Below, piece by piece: positions 43,780 through 51,646 of a stretch of DNA of 64,000 nt. A program made the translations under genes and the position numbers. A model generated the notes under the pieces. It had not been told where the DNA came from, did no database searches, and worked only from the letters and a program-made list of their open reading frames with translations. Source of the DNA: Thermodesulfovibrio sp. GTDB taxonomy: Bacteria; Nitrospirota; Thermodesulfovibrionia; Thermodesulfovibrionales; UBA6898. The DNA is taken from contig PNOC01000010.1 of NCBI GenBank assembly GCA_013824615.1, positions 17,781-81,780 on the forward strand. Direction: 5' to 3'. Position 1 is the stretch's first letter, and the number at the start of each line of letters is the position of its first letter.

Positions 43780-45126
43780 TCAGCGCTTGACCGATTTCTT
43801 GTTGATTTTTCTCGAAATAGCCCCTGAGATACTTTTCTCTCCCGGTTCGTAATCGACCCCTTTAATATTTCCCATCTCCTGCCCGTGCTTTACGGTTAAC
43901 GATGATGACTTAGACATGGAAAGTATCTGGCTGGGGTAGACACTACGGTGGCCTGTCATCAGGAAACTAATGACACACGATACCGCAGCGTATGGCGCCA
44001 GTTCCGGGCCAAAAAACTCCATTGCCATGATGCTCGCTGATATAGGCGTATTAGCCGCGCCTGCCAGTAGACTCACCATCCCAATTGCAGAAAATACCGA
44101 CACATGAAAACCCGGTAGATGCCCGAGAAGATTTCCTGCTGTCGAACCCACAAAGAAGATTGGAGTAATAATACCACCGCTCCCTCCGAAGCTCAGTGTT
44201 ACGGAGGTCGAAAACATTTTAAGTGCAGACGCGTACCACGGCACAGTATTGCCTTCCACGGCACTCCTGATTGTTTCAAGTCCGAGGCCCAGATATATGG
44301 GTGACAGGAAATATGTCAGCGCAACAAGCGATAACCCGCCCAGTAAAACCGCCCATTCCTCCCTGATGCGAATTTTCTCACGCAGCTTTTCGAATAACTT
44401 CAGCATCTCTATAAACAGAAGGGAAATTAATCCGAAAAATATTCCCGCCACACAGACCTTCACAAAAAACAGACTACTGAAAACCGGAATAAAGGTAAGA
44501 GTCTGGTGGAAATAGGCTACCCCAAGCGCAGAGGACACCTGGTAGCCAATAATACCGGCAACAAAAGACGGCAGAAGGACGTCGTAAAGAAGACCTCCGA
44601 CAAACAGCACTTCAACTCCGAATATGGCTCCGGCAATAGGAGTGCCAAAGACTGCTGCAAAACCCGCACTGATACCACAGATAACAAGCTTTCTGCGATC
44701 TCTGTTGCTAAAGCTGAAAAGATCTGCAAACCCTGAACAAAGAGCAGCCCCGATTTGTGCTGCCGGGCCTTCTTTCCCTGCCGAACCTCCACAGGATATA
44801 GTGATTATAGTCGCAAGAAGTTTGACCGGCACCACGGAAAGTTTGATCCTTCCGGAGTTTTGGTGCACGGCCTCAATAATTTTTTCTGTTCCGTGGCCGC
44901 GAGCATCAGGAGCAAAATATTTCACGAGCAACGTGCTTGCGAGAAGACCAGGCGGGATTAGCAGATAATAGTAAGGCATACCCGTTGTAAGCTCAATCCC
45001 CTTGTGCAGCAGACCAAGGAATATAGCCGTGGAAAGGCCGACAATAATCCCTACACCTGTAGCAAGAAAGAGCCACTTAAGGATGCTGACAAAGAGAACT
45101 GACTCCTCAATAACATGCCTTTTCAT
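43780..45126 (-). CDS. ClC-type chloride channel or Cl/H exchanger
   Basis: The 448-residue membrane protein has the ClC selectivity motifs GSAGKEGP (about 114-121, with the gating Glu), GISAGFAAVFGTPIAGAIF (about 152-170) and GGIITPIFFVGS (about 335-346). The C-terminal tail has no CBS domain. The central part shows LLYDVLLPSFVAGI. ClC exchangers help set anion balance in acid or osmotic stress, in keeping with the downstream osmolyte genes. A fragment of the same gene family is found in the remnant at 28622-28790. Confidence 0.92.
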   Translation of the reverse strand: MKRHVIEESVLFVSILKWLFLATGVGIIVGLSTAIFLGLLHKGIELTTGMPYYYLLIPPGLLASTLLVKYFAPDARGHGTEKIIEAVHQNSGRIKLSVVPVKLLATIITISCGGSAGKEGPAAQIGAALCSGFADLFSFSNRDRRKLVICGISAGFAAVFGTPIAGAIFGVEVLFVGGLLYDVLLPSFVAGIIGYQVSSALGVAYFHQTLTFIPVFSSLFFVKVCVAGIFFGLISLLFIEMLKLFEKLREKIRIREEWAVLLGGLSLVALTYFLSPIYLGLGLETIRSAVEGNTVPWYASALKMFSTSVTLSFGGSGGIITPIFFVGSTAGNLLGHLPGFHVSVFSAIGMVSLLAGAANTPISASIMAMEFFGPELAPYAAVSCVISFLMTGHRSVYPSQILSMSKSSSLTVKHGQEMGNIKGVDYEPGEKSISGAISRKINKKSVKR

Positions 45127-45195
45127 TTAGTATTTCCGCTTCTATCCCAGAAAATATTGCTTGTAGACATCAGACAAAACGGATTCATTGCGCCA

Positions 45196-45624
45196 TCATG
45201 TTGGGAAGACCAGGACTTTTAAGCCTTCGATTTCCGCAGCCCTGCAGAGTTCGGCATCTGTTGAAGAGAAAGCAACAATGACACCGTCTCCAGAAGATTG
45301 TATAATTTTTGCCGCCGATAAATGCATAGCTGCCAATCTGTTTAATCCATGTTTTTTTATGAGCTGTCCTGAGTCAAAGTCGTTAAAGTCTATGACAGCG
45401 ATGTCAGCCCAGTCGCTTGTGAAAGCCTCGTAGACACGGTTATAAGCCGTGGAAGATAAATCGCCACTTTTGTGGCGCTTATCAAGTGCCGCAATTACCT
45501 CAGTATATGCAACTCTGCAGGTCGCAACTATTTCAGCTTCATTAACCCATTGATGCACAATTGGCGTCTGCCGGTCCTCAATGTACAACTCAATGAGACT
45601 GGTCGTACCCAGATAGAGTATCAC
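45196..45624 (-). CDS. PIN-domain toxin with a degraded active site
   Basis: The 142-residue protein aligns with VapC-like PIN toxins. However, the first catalytic Asp is Gly6 (YLGTTSLIELY against the usual YLDTSALVKLY), and the third is Ala98 (RLAAMHL against AADAIHLA). Glu42 and Asp123 are still present. Two of four acidic residues are therefore missing and the RNase is probably inactive. It overlaps the antitoxin gene by four bases. The module may persist for its regulator, or be on its way out. Confidence 0.85.
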   Translation of the reverse strand: MILYLGTTSLIELYIEDRQTPIVHQWVNEAEIVATCRVAYTEVIAALDKRHKSGDLSSTAYNRVYEAFTSDWADIAVIDFNDFDSGQLIKKHGLNRLAAMHLSAAKIIQSSGDGVIVAFSSTDAELCRAAEIEGLKVLVFPT

Positions 45625-45881
45625 TGCCTTTCCTCCATTACGGTTTCAGCTATTGATTTTCCTTTAATCTTCACTCCATCACATCCCTTGGGTTTATTGC
45701 CAGACCATTCCGCTCGGCCATCTTTCACCAGGGATAGCATGGCACGTCTCTCAGGTGATACCGGAGTGATTATAGCTACTTCTACTCCGTGATCAGTCAC
45801 GATTATGCGTTCTCCCTTTTGCACTCTGCTAAGGCAGCTGCTAAGCTTATTTTTCAGATCCCGAATTCCTATATGTTCCAT
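45621..45881 (-). CDS. Phd/YefM-type antitoxin
   Basis: The 86-residue protein has the Phd/YefM opening IGIRDLKNKLSSCLSRV, then GERIIVTDHGVEVAII, a dimeric DNA-binding fold. The C-terminal part (PKGCDGVKIKGKSIAETVM) would neutralise the PIN toxin. AGGAAGAGGG precedes the ATG. It is typical of addiction modules that autoregulate, but no clear palindrome stands in the 45882-46020 upstream stretch. Confidence 0.9.
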   Translation of the reverse strand: MEHIGIRDLKNKLSSCLSRVQKGERIIVTDHGVEVAIITPVSPERRAMLSLVKDGRAEWSGNKPKGCDGVKIKGKSIAETVMEERQ

Positions 45882-46121
45882 TGAGCCCTCTTCCTTGTGA
45901 TCTTGTAGCTACATTTTACATTAATAGTTGTTTTTTTGCAAGTCTCTTGTGGTATCATAAAATTCATGAATCATCAGTTACATTTATTGGGGTGCTCAGG
46001 TCATTCCTCTAAGGAGTCTATGTAATGAGCGGCCATCTTGCTAATCCACCGTAGCCTGACCTTTCTGAGTGCTAATCACACAACCTAACGTTCTGAATCC
46101 TAATTGAAATTGGAGGAATAC

Positions 46122-46697
46122 ATGAAAAAAATATTAGCCTTATGCTGCGCTGTACTTATCATGGTTGCAGGATGCAGTCAAAAGACAACAACAAAACCCG
46201 ATACACAGGAGAATTTAGCGAGCAAGCAGGTTCAGAAATCTGAGACTACTGAGCCGAAGAAGGCAGAAAAGGTTCCAGCAATACCTGTCGAATCGATAGA
46301 TTCCAAAAACGACGCTTCCACAATAACCGCTGTCAAGGATAATATGTTTACAGATATATTGTTTGATTTTGACAGATACGATATCAAGGAAGCGGACAAA
46401 ACCACGCTGCGCAGGGTGTCAGATTATCTGATAACACAACCTGAAGCCAGAATATCCATCGAAGGACATTGTGACGAGCGCGGCACCAATGAGTACAATC
46501 TTGCACTTGGTGAGCGAAGGGCAAAGGCGGTCAAAGATTACCTGACATCCATGGCAGTTGCCTCAAAAAAGATTGACACCATAAGTTTTGGCGAGGAGAG
46601 ACCAATCTGTAAAGAAAGTACTGAGGAGTGCTGGGCAAAGAACAGGCGGGCTCACTTTGTTATTTTAAGTGCATCTGCTTCGGGGCATAAGAAGTGA
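46122..46697 (+). CDS. pal: Pal/OmpA-family peptidoglycan-associated lipoprotein
   Basis: Outer-membrane lipoprotein of 191 residues. The lipobox is LIMVAGC with the lipidated Cys18. A Lys/Glu/Pro-rich linker (about 20-70) leads to the OmpA domain with FDFDRYDIKEADKTTL and the peptidoglycan-binding core IEGHCDERGTNEYNLALGE (about 112-130). The frame opens six codons earlier, but GGAGG stands before the ATG at 46122 and the lipoprotein signal fits. It holds the outer membrane to the wall. The Tol partners are not in the window. Confidence 0.93.
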   Translation: MKKILALCCAVLIMVAGCSQKTTTKPDTQENLASKQVQKSETTEPKKAEKVPAIPVESIDSKNDASTITAVKDNMFTDILFDFDRYDIKEADKTTLRRVSDYLITQPEARISIEGHCDERGTNEYNLALGERRAKAVKDYLTSMAVASKKIDTISFGEERPICKESTEECWAKNRRAHFVILSASASGHKK

Positions 46698-47056
46698 ATG
46701 GGAGAAAGAATATACTGGTGATCGACCCCGATAAACTGGTCTGCAAGATCATTAAGGTATTCCTCGAGAACACCGGTAAATACAGGGTGACATACTCTAC
46801 TGATGTCGCTAAAGGACTTATGTCAGCATTGAGCAGAAGAGTAAAACTGATTCTTTTCGATGAGCATATTCAAGCGGCTGAAGGATTGAATTTATCGGAC
46901 CTCGTGCTGAGCAATAGGAAGAAGTTGATCCCACTCCTGCCAACAGGAATAGTGATAGACAAAGCAAAGTTAAGAATGCAGCACGTAGAGCTTAACACAG
47001 TCTTTAACCGGACTATGCTGAATCGAATCGAAGAATTAATGGGGCATACACAATAA
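46694..47056 (+). CDS. Degenerate receiver-like protein
   Basis: The 120-residue protein has the alpha/beta pattern of CheY-type receivers: NILVIDPDKLVCKIIKVFL at the start, and LILFDEHI with a possible phospho-Asp near residue 56. The Thr/Ser and Lys switch positions are not clear (LLPTGIVIDKAK). It probably senses by protein contact rather than phosphorylation. The start is a GTG that overlaps the pal stop (GTGA). No DNA-binding or output domain. No histidine kinase is adjacent. Confidence 0.6.
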   Translation: MNGRKNILVIDPDKLVCKIIKVFLENTGKYRVTYSTDVAKGLMSALSRRVKLILFDEHIQAAEGLNLSDLVLSNRKKLIPLLPTGIVIDKAKLRMQHVELNTVFNRTMLNRIEELMGHTQ

Positions 47057-47261
47057 AGTATCATGACAGAATATACTAGACCGGGTGATGAAGCTGTTTC
47101 CGGGCAAGGCAACCAATGATGCTTGATATTCTGGTACGGCACGGACGGTCGATGAGTAGAATATATAGGGTATGCCCCTTCGATAAACTCAGGGACAGTG
47201 TTTAGTACTTTGCGCATAGACTCTTTTTAGAGACTTAACAAACGAAAGCAGGATGTTTCAA

Positions 47262-47311
47262 AGGAGCAATAAGGCGGATGCCATGGAATAGGCGTCCGCC
47301 TTATTGCTCCT
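47262..47311. terminator. Long perfect hairpin, likely bidirectional terminator
   Basis: AGGAGCAATAAGGCGGA pairs perfectly over 17 bp with TCCGCCTTATTGCTCCT around a 16-base loop. It stands 2 bases after the stop of the minus-strand gene at 47314 and closes the convergent pal unit from the other side. A CTTT tail on the plus side and a CTTTG tail on the minus side make weak U-tracts. Confidence 0.75.
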
Positions 47312-47313
47312 CT

Positions 47314-47751
47314 TTACTCGTCCAGCATATGAAGGATGGTATACAGTTTAGCGGCAAAGGCATCGGAGGGAGCAACCACGGCCTTTTTCCCTGCTATCTC
47401 AACAGAGAAGCGTGCCTCCCCGGCCGACTCGGTATACGCAGTCCGCAGTTTTCCCATAACATTATCTATCTTCCTGACAGAGAGCCCCTTCTTTGCCATG
47501 AGGGTCTTCAGGTTATGCTCTGTTGCATCACCCTCCACAAACCAGGCTATGCCGAACATTCCGGGCGGTTTGCCCAGAAAGACATACAGTATGTTGGAAG
47601 ATGGAACAACCTCATACCGGTCATCCACCTTATTTGCAAGGGCTTCAAACTGGGAATGAAACTTCTTGATATTCTGCGCAGCCGGTGACACAGGATCAAG
47701 TGCAGGCAGGATCTCTTCTTTTGCCCCAAATAACTTTCCAAAAAAACCCAT
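47314..47751 (-). CDS. Conserved-looking cytosolic protein of unknown function
   Basis: The 145-residue protein begins MGFFGKLFGAKEEI, a short membrane-associating helix of the kind found in many small bacterial proteins, then alternates helices and strands (NILYVFLGKPPGMFGIAWF; RFSVEIAGKKAVVAPSD). No motif, signal peptide or Cys pair is seen. A ribosome-binding GGAGG lies before the ATG, and the terminator at 47262-47311 ends its transcript. I do not recognise it. Confidence 0.65.
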   Translation of the reverse strand: MGFFGKLFGAKEEILPALDPVSPAAQNIKKFHSQFEALANKVDDRYEVVPSSNILYVFLGKPPGMFGIAWFVEGDATEHNLKTLMAKKGLSVRKIDNVMGKLRTAYTESAGEARFSVEIAGKKAVVAPSDAFAAKLYTILHMLDE

Positions 47752-47994
47752 AATTACCTCCTCTGTTATTTCTTATTTTGTACTTTCAGAAATTGAAACG
47801 CAGAACATTGCTGCGGAGGTGAAGTTCCGGAGTGCAGCGGGAAAAACCAGCAGAGGTATTTTCCGCTCTTCTTTGGTTCATTATTAATGTTTTTCAATTC
47901 AGTTTCCGTGACTTAATTGTTTCATAAACACCCTTAAAAAGCAATAACTTTCCGCAGGGGGAACAATAAACATCCACCTGGAATGACCGGCGGC

Positions 47995-48573
47995 CTATGA
48001 CTTGGCTGAAGACCGGATAATTCCTGCCTCTTTATAGGCAGTTCTTATTTTTTTTAGGGATTTTATGTATCCATCAGCATACGATATGACCCAGTACGAT
48101 ACCTCCGGCACTATATACCCGTCTTTGGACCCGAAAAGCATTTCGCCGATCTTCAGGCCAAAGAGGTCCTGGTGGCCGGAATAGTCATCCCATTCATTAT
48201 TGTAAGTCTTGAATCTGGCTGCGAGATCAGCCACTCTTTCCGCAGCGTCAGGCAGGACACCGTAATAGTGCTGGTGCAATTTTTCGGCAAGCCCCTCCCG
48301 GTATTTTCTGAAGACCTTGTCGACTGCCCAGAAATTCACAAGCAGAATCTCATTGAAAAAATGCTCCCTGGAGAGCTTTACAAAAGGAGACCCGGGCCGA
48401 TGCAGTTCTTCATGTACAAACTTCGCTGCATTATCAAAGCAGCACTGATAGAGAAAGGCGGACATCTCTCTGTCGCGTTCCTCCAGAGACAAGGCCTTCA
48501 GTTTATCAGCACTTTTCCTTGCCAGTTCCTCTTCTTTTTTGAACAAGCCCTTGATGAAATCGAGAATTGCCAT
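47995..48573 (-). CDS. Unrecognised helical protein
   Basis: The 192-residue, mainly helical protein opens MAILDFIKGLFKKEEELARK, an amphipathic helix similar in kind to the start of its neighbour at 47314. It is rich in aromatic and charged residues (NNEWDDYSGHQDLFG; VSYWVISYADGYIKSL). No domain is known to me. It is transcribed alone, between the terminator at 48598 and an apparently empty stretch (47752-47994) that contains no gene. Confidence 0.6.
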   Translation of the reverse strand: MAILDFIKGLFKKEEELARKSADKLKALSLEERDREMSAFLYQCCFDNAAKFVHEELHRPGSPFVKLSREHFFNEILLVNFWAVDKVFRKYREGLAEKLHQHYYGVLPDAAERVADLAARFKTYNNEWDDYSGHQDLFGLKIGEMLFGSKDGYIVPEVSYWVISYADGYIKSLKKIRTAYKEAGIIRSSAKS

Positions 48574-48597
48574 CTGCCTCCTTATTTAGTTCAAAAA

Positions 48598-48635
48598 AAA
48601 GCGCAGGAGCAGGCTCTCACCTGCCCCCGCGCTTT
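48598..48635 (-). terminator. Intrinsic terminator of the lipoprotein gene at 48663
   Basis: On the minus strand a GC-rich hairpin (AAAGCGCGGGGGCAGG with CCTGCTCCTGCGCTTT, 1 mismatch) is followed directly by eight T residues, a textbook Rho-independent terminator. Confidence 0.88.
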
Positions 48636-48662
48636 ATCGGTTAATTATTCCGGAAAGACGAA

Positions 48663-49010
48663 TTATTTGGCTTCTGCCGCATTCCAGACAGCAACTCCCA
48701 TATCGTTAACTCCGCCGGAAGAAATATTATAGGTAACAGCCTCTTTCTTGGTGCTGCCATCGGCGAGGGTGAGCGTGTATTCGACCTTAAACGGAAATTC
48801 ACCTGTCTGCTTTTTTGCTCCCTTTTCAAGGATAACGATGGGCGACGTAAGCTTATTACCCTTGGTATTGCCCTCGATGGTTGTCTGGATGGCCTTGATG
48901 GCATCCTCATCCTTAACGCCGGCGTCCTTCTTCGCACATCCGGTCACTACTACTGCCATGACAGCAATCAACAGAAAAACTAAAACCAGTCTTACTCTTT
49001 TGTAACTCAT
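48663..49010 (-). CDS. Small lipoprotein of unknown function
   Basis: The 115-residue protein starts at the ATG at 49010 with AAGGAGATTGAT upstream; the longer frame to 49157 would bury the signal. The signal helix VLVFLLIAVMAVVV ends in the lipobox VTGC. The mature part of about 90 residues alternates strands (SPIVILEKGAKKQTGEF; KVEYTLTLADGSTKKEAVTY), a small beta domain. It probably sits in the outer membrane, facing the periplasm. A strong terminator follows. Confidence 0.75.
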   Translation of the reverse strand: MSYKRVRLVLVFLLIAVMAVVVTGCAKKDAGVKDEDAIKAIQTTIEGNTKGNKLTSPIVILEKGAKKQTGEFPFKVEYTLTLADGSTKKEAVTYNISSGGVNDMGVAVWNAAEAK

Positions 49011-49119
49011 ATCAATCTCCTTATATAAAATAGAATTAATTTTCAGCGTAAATACTAATGCACCCAAGGATGTATTGTCAACACGCAGAACACCCCTGCA
49101 GGCTATCTTCCTTGCAATG

Positions 49120-49155
49120 GATAGTGTGGGGGAGGCAACCCACCCCCACACTATC
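49120..49155 (-). terminator. Hairpin downstream of acs
   Basis: GATAGTGTGGGGG and CCCCCACACTATC form a perfect 13-bp stem with a 10-base loop, starting 10 bases after the acs stop. No U-run follows, so Rho-aided or stabilising action is possible. Confidence 0.65.
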
Positions 49156-49165
49156 ATACCTTATG

Positions 49166-51142
49166 CTACAGTCTTTCCTTGACGAGGCTCTCAACAACTG
49201 AAGGATCAGCCAGGGTGGAGGTGTCTCCGAGTTCGTCGACCTGGTTATGGGCTATCTTGCGCAGGATCCTGCGCATGATCTTGCCTGAGCGGGTCTTCGG
49301 AAGTCCTGGGGCAAACTGGAGTTTGTCCGGGGTTGCGATAGGACCGATGACCGTTCTGACATGGCCGATCAGTATCTTCTTGAGCGCGTCGGTCGGCTCA
49401 ATGCCCTGCTTCAGGGTCACATAGACATAGATGCCCTCACCCTTGATATCGTGCGGATACCCGACAACCGCTGCCTCTGCAACGGACGCGTGACTGACAA
49501 GCGCGGACTCGACCTCTGCCGTGCCAAGGCGATGGCCGGAGATATTGATAACGTCATCGATACGGCCCATCAGCCAATAGTCGCCGTCTTCGTCTACCCT
49601 GGCGCCGTCACCGGTAAAGTATTTTCCAGCGTACTGCGAGAAATATACCTCTTTGATCCTCTTGTTCTCAGGGTCGCCATAGGTCCCCCTGAGCATGCCC
49701 GGCCATGGTTTGTCGATAATGAGCTTCCCGCCTTCGTTGGCTGCTGCAGGGCTCCCGTCATCCTTCACCACCTGCGGGACAACCCCGAAAAACGGTCTGC
49801 AGGCAGAGCCTGGTTTTGTGGTCATTGCGCCGGGCAGCGGCGTGATCAGGATTCCGCCGGTTTCGGTCTGCCACCAGGTATCAACGATCGGAAGTTTCTC
49901 CTTGCCCACATTCCGGTGATACCACATCCAGGCCTCGGGATTGATAGGCTCCCCCACAGAACCGAGGACTCTCAGGGAAGAGAGGTCATGCTCCAGGACC
50001 CACTTCTCCCCTTCCCTCATCAGCGCCCTGATAGCGGTCGGCGCGGTATAGAAGATATTGACGCGGTGTTTTTCGCAGAGCGCCCAGAACCTGCCGGCGT
50101 TCGGATAGGTTGGTACGCCTTCAAACATGACGCTTGTGGCGCCGTTGCTCAGCGGGCCATAGACTATATAGCTGTGACCGGTCACCCAGCCGATGTCTGC
50201 GGTGCAGAAATGTATGTCTTCTTCATGATAGTCGAAGATATATCTGAAGGTCATATTCGTGTACAGGCAGTATCCGCCTGTGGTATGAAGCACACCCTTT
50301 GGCTTGCCGGTGGAACCTGAGGTATAAAGAATAAACAGCGGGTCTTCGGCATCCATCTGCTCAGGTTCGCAGACGTTCTTGATATCAGCTGCGCTGACCT
50401 CCTCATGCCACCAGAGATCCCGGCCGGTCTTCATAGCTACTTCCCCGTCGCCACGCTTGACGACAATCACCTTGCCAACAGTAGGGCACTCTTCAATCGC
50501 CTCGTCGTTAGCAGCCTTCAGCGGTACAAACTTGCCTCCGCGGACGCCTTTATCAGCCGTGATGACCATAGATGACTGGCAATCCTGGATCCTGTCGCGC
50601 AGGGCGGTGGCGCTGAAACCGCCGAAGACGATGCTATGGATAGCGCCGATCCTGGCACAGGCCAGCATCGAGATCGCAAGCTCAGGGATCATCGGCAGAT
50701 AGATCGTGACCCGGTCGCCCTTCTTGATGCCATTCTTCCTGAGCACATTCGCAAAACGGCAGACTTCCATATGCAGCTGCTGGTAGGTATAGGTCTTATA
50801 GGATCCGTCATCAGCCTCCCAGATTATGGCGGCCTTGTTCCGTCTGGCGGTGGTCAGGTGGCGGTCAAGACAGTTATAGGTTGCATTCAGCTTTCCGCCG
50901 CTGAACCACTTGATATACGGCTTATGGAAATCATAGTCAAGGACCTTGTCCCACTTCTTGTACCAGGTGAGGTTCTTCTCGGCCATCTCGGCCCAGAAGC
51001 CCTCGGGGTCTTCAACTGATCTCTTGTACAGCGCCTCATACTCGGCCATGCTCTTGATGTGGGCCGCTGCGCTGAATTCCTTTGACGGCGGAAAGGTCCT
51101 CTTTTCGTCCATCAAAACGTCCATCTGTTTGGCATCTGACAT
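49166..51142 (-). CDS. acs: Acetyl-CoA synthetase
   Basis: The 658-residue protein turns acetate, ATP and CoA into acetyl-CoA, AMP and PPi. It has all core motifs of the AMP-forming ligases: [20 protein letters not shown] (about 270-289), the WWQTETGG A5 motif (about 420) and the C-terminal [11 protein letters not shown] with the acetylatable Lys621. The short length and the W-x-E-T-G signature indicate acetate rather than longer acids. Its neighbours are a YggT protein and the VC_2705 symporter on the same strand, so uptake and activation are likely coordinated. AGGAGG precedes the ATG. Confidence 0.97.
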   Translation of the reverse strand: MSDAKQMDVLMDEKRTFPPSKEFSAAAHIKSMAEYEALYKRSVEDPEGFWAEMAEKNLTWYKKWDKVLDYDFHKPYIKWFSGGKLNATYNCLDRHLTTARRNKAAIIWEADDGSYKTYTYQQLHMEVCRFANVLRKNGIKKGDRVTIYLPMIPELAISMLACARIGAIHSIVFGGFSATALRDRIQDCQSSMVITADKGVRGGKFVPLKAANDEAIEECPTVGKVIVVKRGDGEVAMKTGRDLWWHEEVSAADIKNVCEPEQMDAEDPLFILYTSGSTGKPKGVLHTTGGYCLYTNMTFRYIFDYHEEDIHFCTADIGWVTGHSYIVYGPLSNGATSVMFEGVPTYPNAGRFWALCEKHRVNIFYTAPTAIRALMREGEKWVLEHDLSSLRVLGSVGEPINPEAWMWYHRNVGKEKLPIVDTWWQTETGGILITPLPGAMTTKPGSACRPFFGVVPQVVKDDGSPAAANEGGKLIIDKPWPGMLRGTYGDPENKRIKEVYFSQYAGKYFTGDGARVDEDGDYWLMGRIDDVINISGHRLGTAEVESALVSHASVAEAAVVGYPHDIKGEGIYVYVTLKQGIEPTDALKKILIGHVRTVIGPIATPDKLQFAPGLPKTRSGKIMRRILRKIAHNQVDELGDTSTLADPSVVESLVKERL

Positions 51143-51265
51143 ACGGTAAATCCTCCTTTATGTTATGAATGCAGAATCTGCAGGCGAAAAATCGATTTCA
51201 GTATAATACAACCGGACACTATAAGCAATATTAAATAACGTATAAGTAATTATAATGAGACACCC

Positions 51266-51589
51266 TTACTTGAAATTCACGACGATGACGCCGACGATGA
51301 TCCTTATCAACGGACGAAGGATAATAAAGATACCGAGGATCAATATTATCGGAACAAGCCCGTCTATTGCACCCCACATGGTATGTTTCTTTTCTTCAGA
51401 AACGCGGGAAAAGGGAAAGATATTCTTTATGAAATTATACAATGGCTCGGTAAACCGCTCAAACAGGTTCCTGATGACATTGTTCGGATTGCTGATAACA
51501 AACTGGGAGGCAACCCTGCCGATAACCAGCCACATGATAAACTGGAGTGTGTAGTCGATGTAATAATATACCTGTTTTAATATTTCCAT
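51266..51589 (-). CDS. yggT: YggT-family membrane protein
   Basis: The 107-residue protein has two main helices. The middle stretch NPNNVIRNLFERFTEPLYNF holds the family hallmark (NP at the start and E-P-x-Y at the end) of the YggT fold. The function of YggT is not settled; suggestions include osmotic or K+ related roles. It lies between the symporter and acs, separated from both by more than 50 bases and from the symporter by a terminator hairpin, so it may be transcribed alone. Confidence 0.85.
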   Translation of the reverse strand: MEILKQVYYYIDYTLQFIMWLVIGRVASQFVISNPNNVIRNLFERFTEPLYNFIKNIFPFSRVSEEKKHTMWGAIDGLVPIILILGIFIILRPLIRIIVGVIVVNFK

Positions 51590-51601
51590 TTTTTATAGGC
51601 A

Positions 51602-51627
51602 TCAGCCCCCTGTTGCCAGGGGGCTGA
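51602..51627 (-). terminator. Hairpin after the VC_2705-type symporter
   Basis: TCAGCCCCCTG and CAGGGGGCTGA form an 11-bp stem with loop TTGC, 19 bases after the symporter stop. On the minus strand an A-rich, T-poor stretch follows, so the terminator is not classical. Confidence 0.7.
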
Positions 51628-51646
51628 CTTTATAACCTTCCCTTTC

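Noticed and set aside
46694..47056. Full two-component response regulator
   Set aside because: Only a receiver-like fold is present, key switch residues are unclear and there is no output domain, so it is listed as degenerate.
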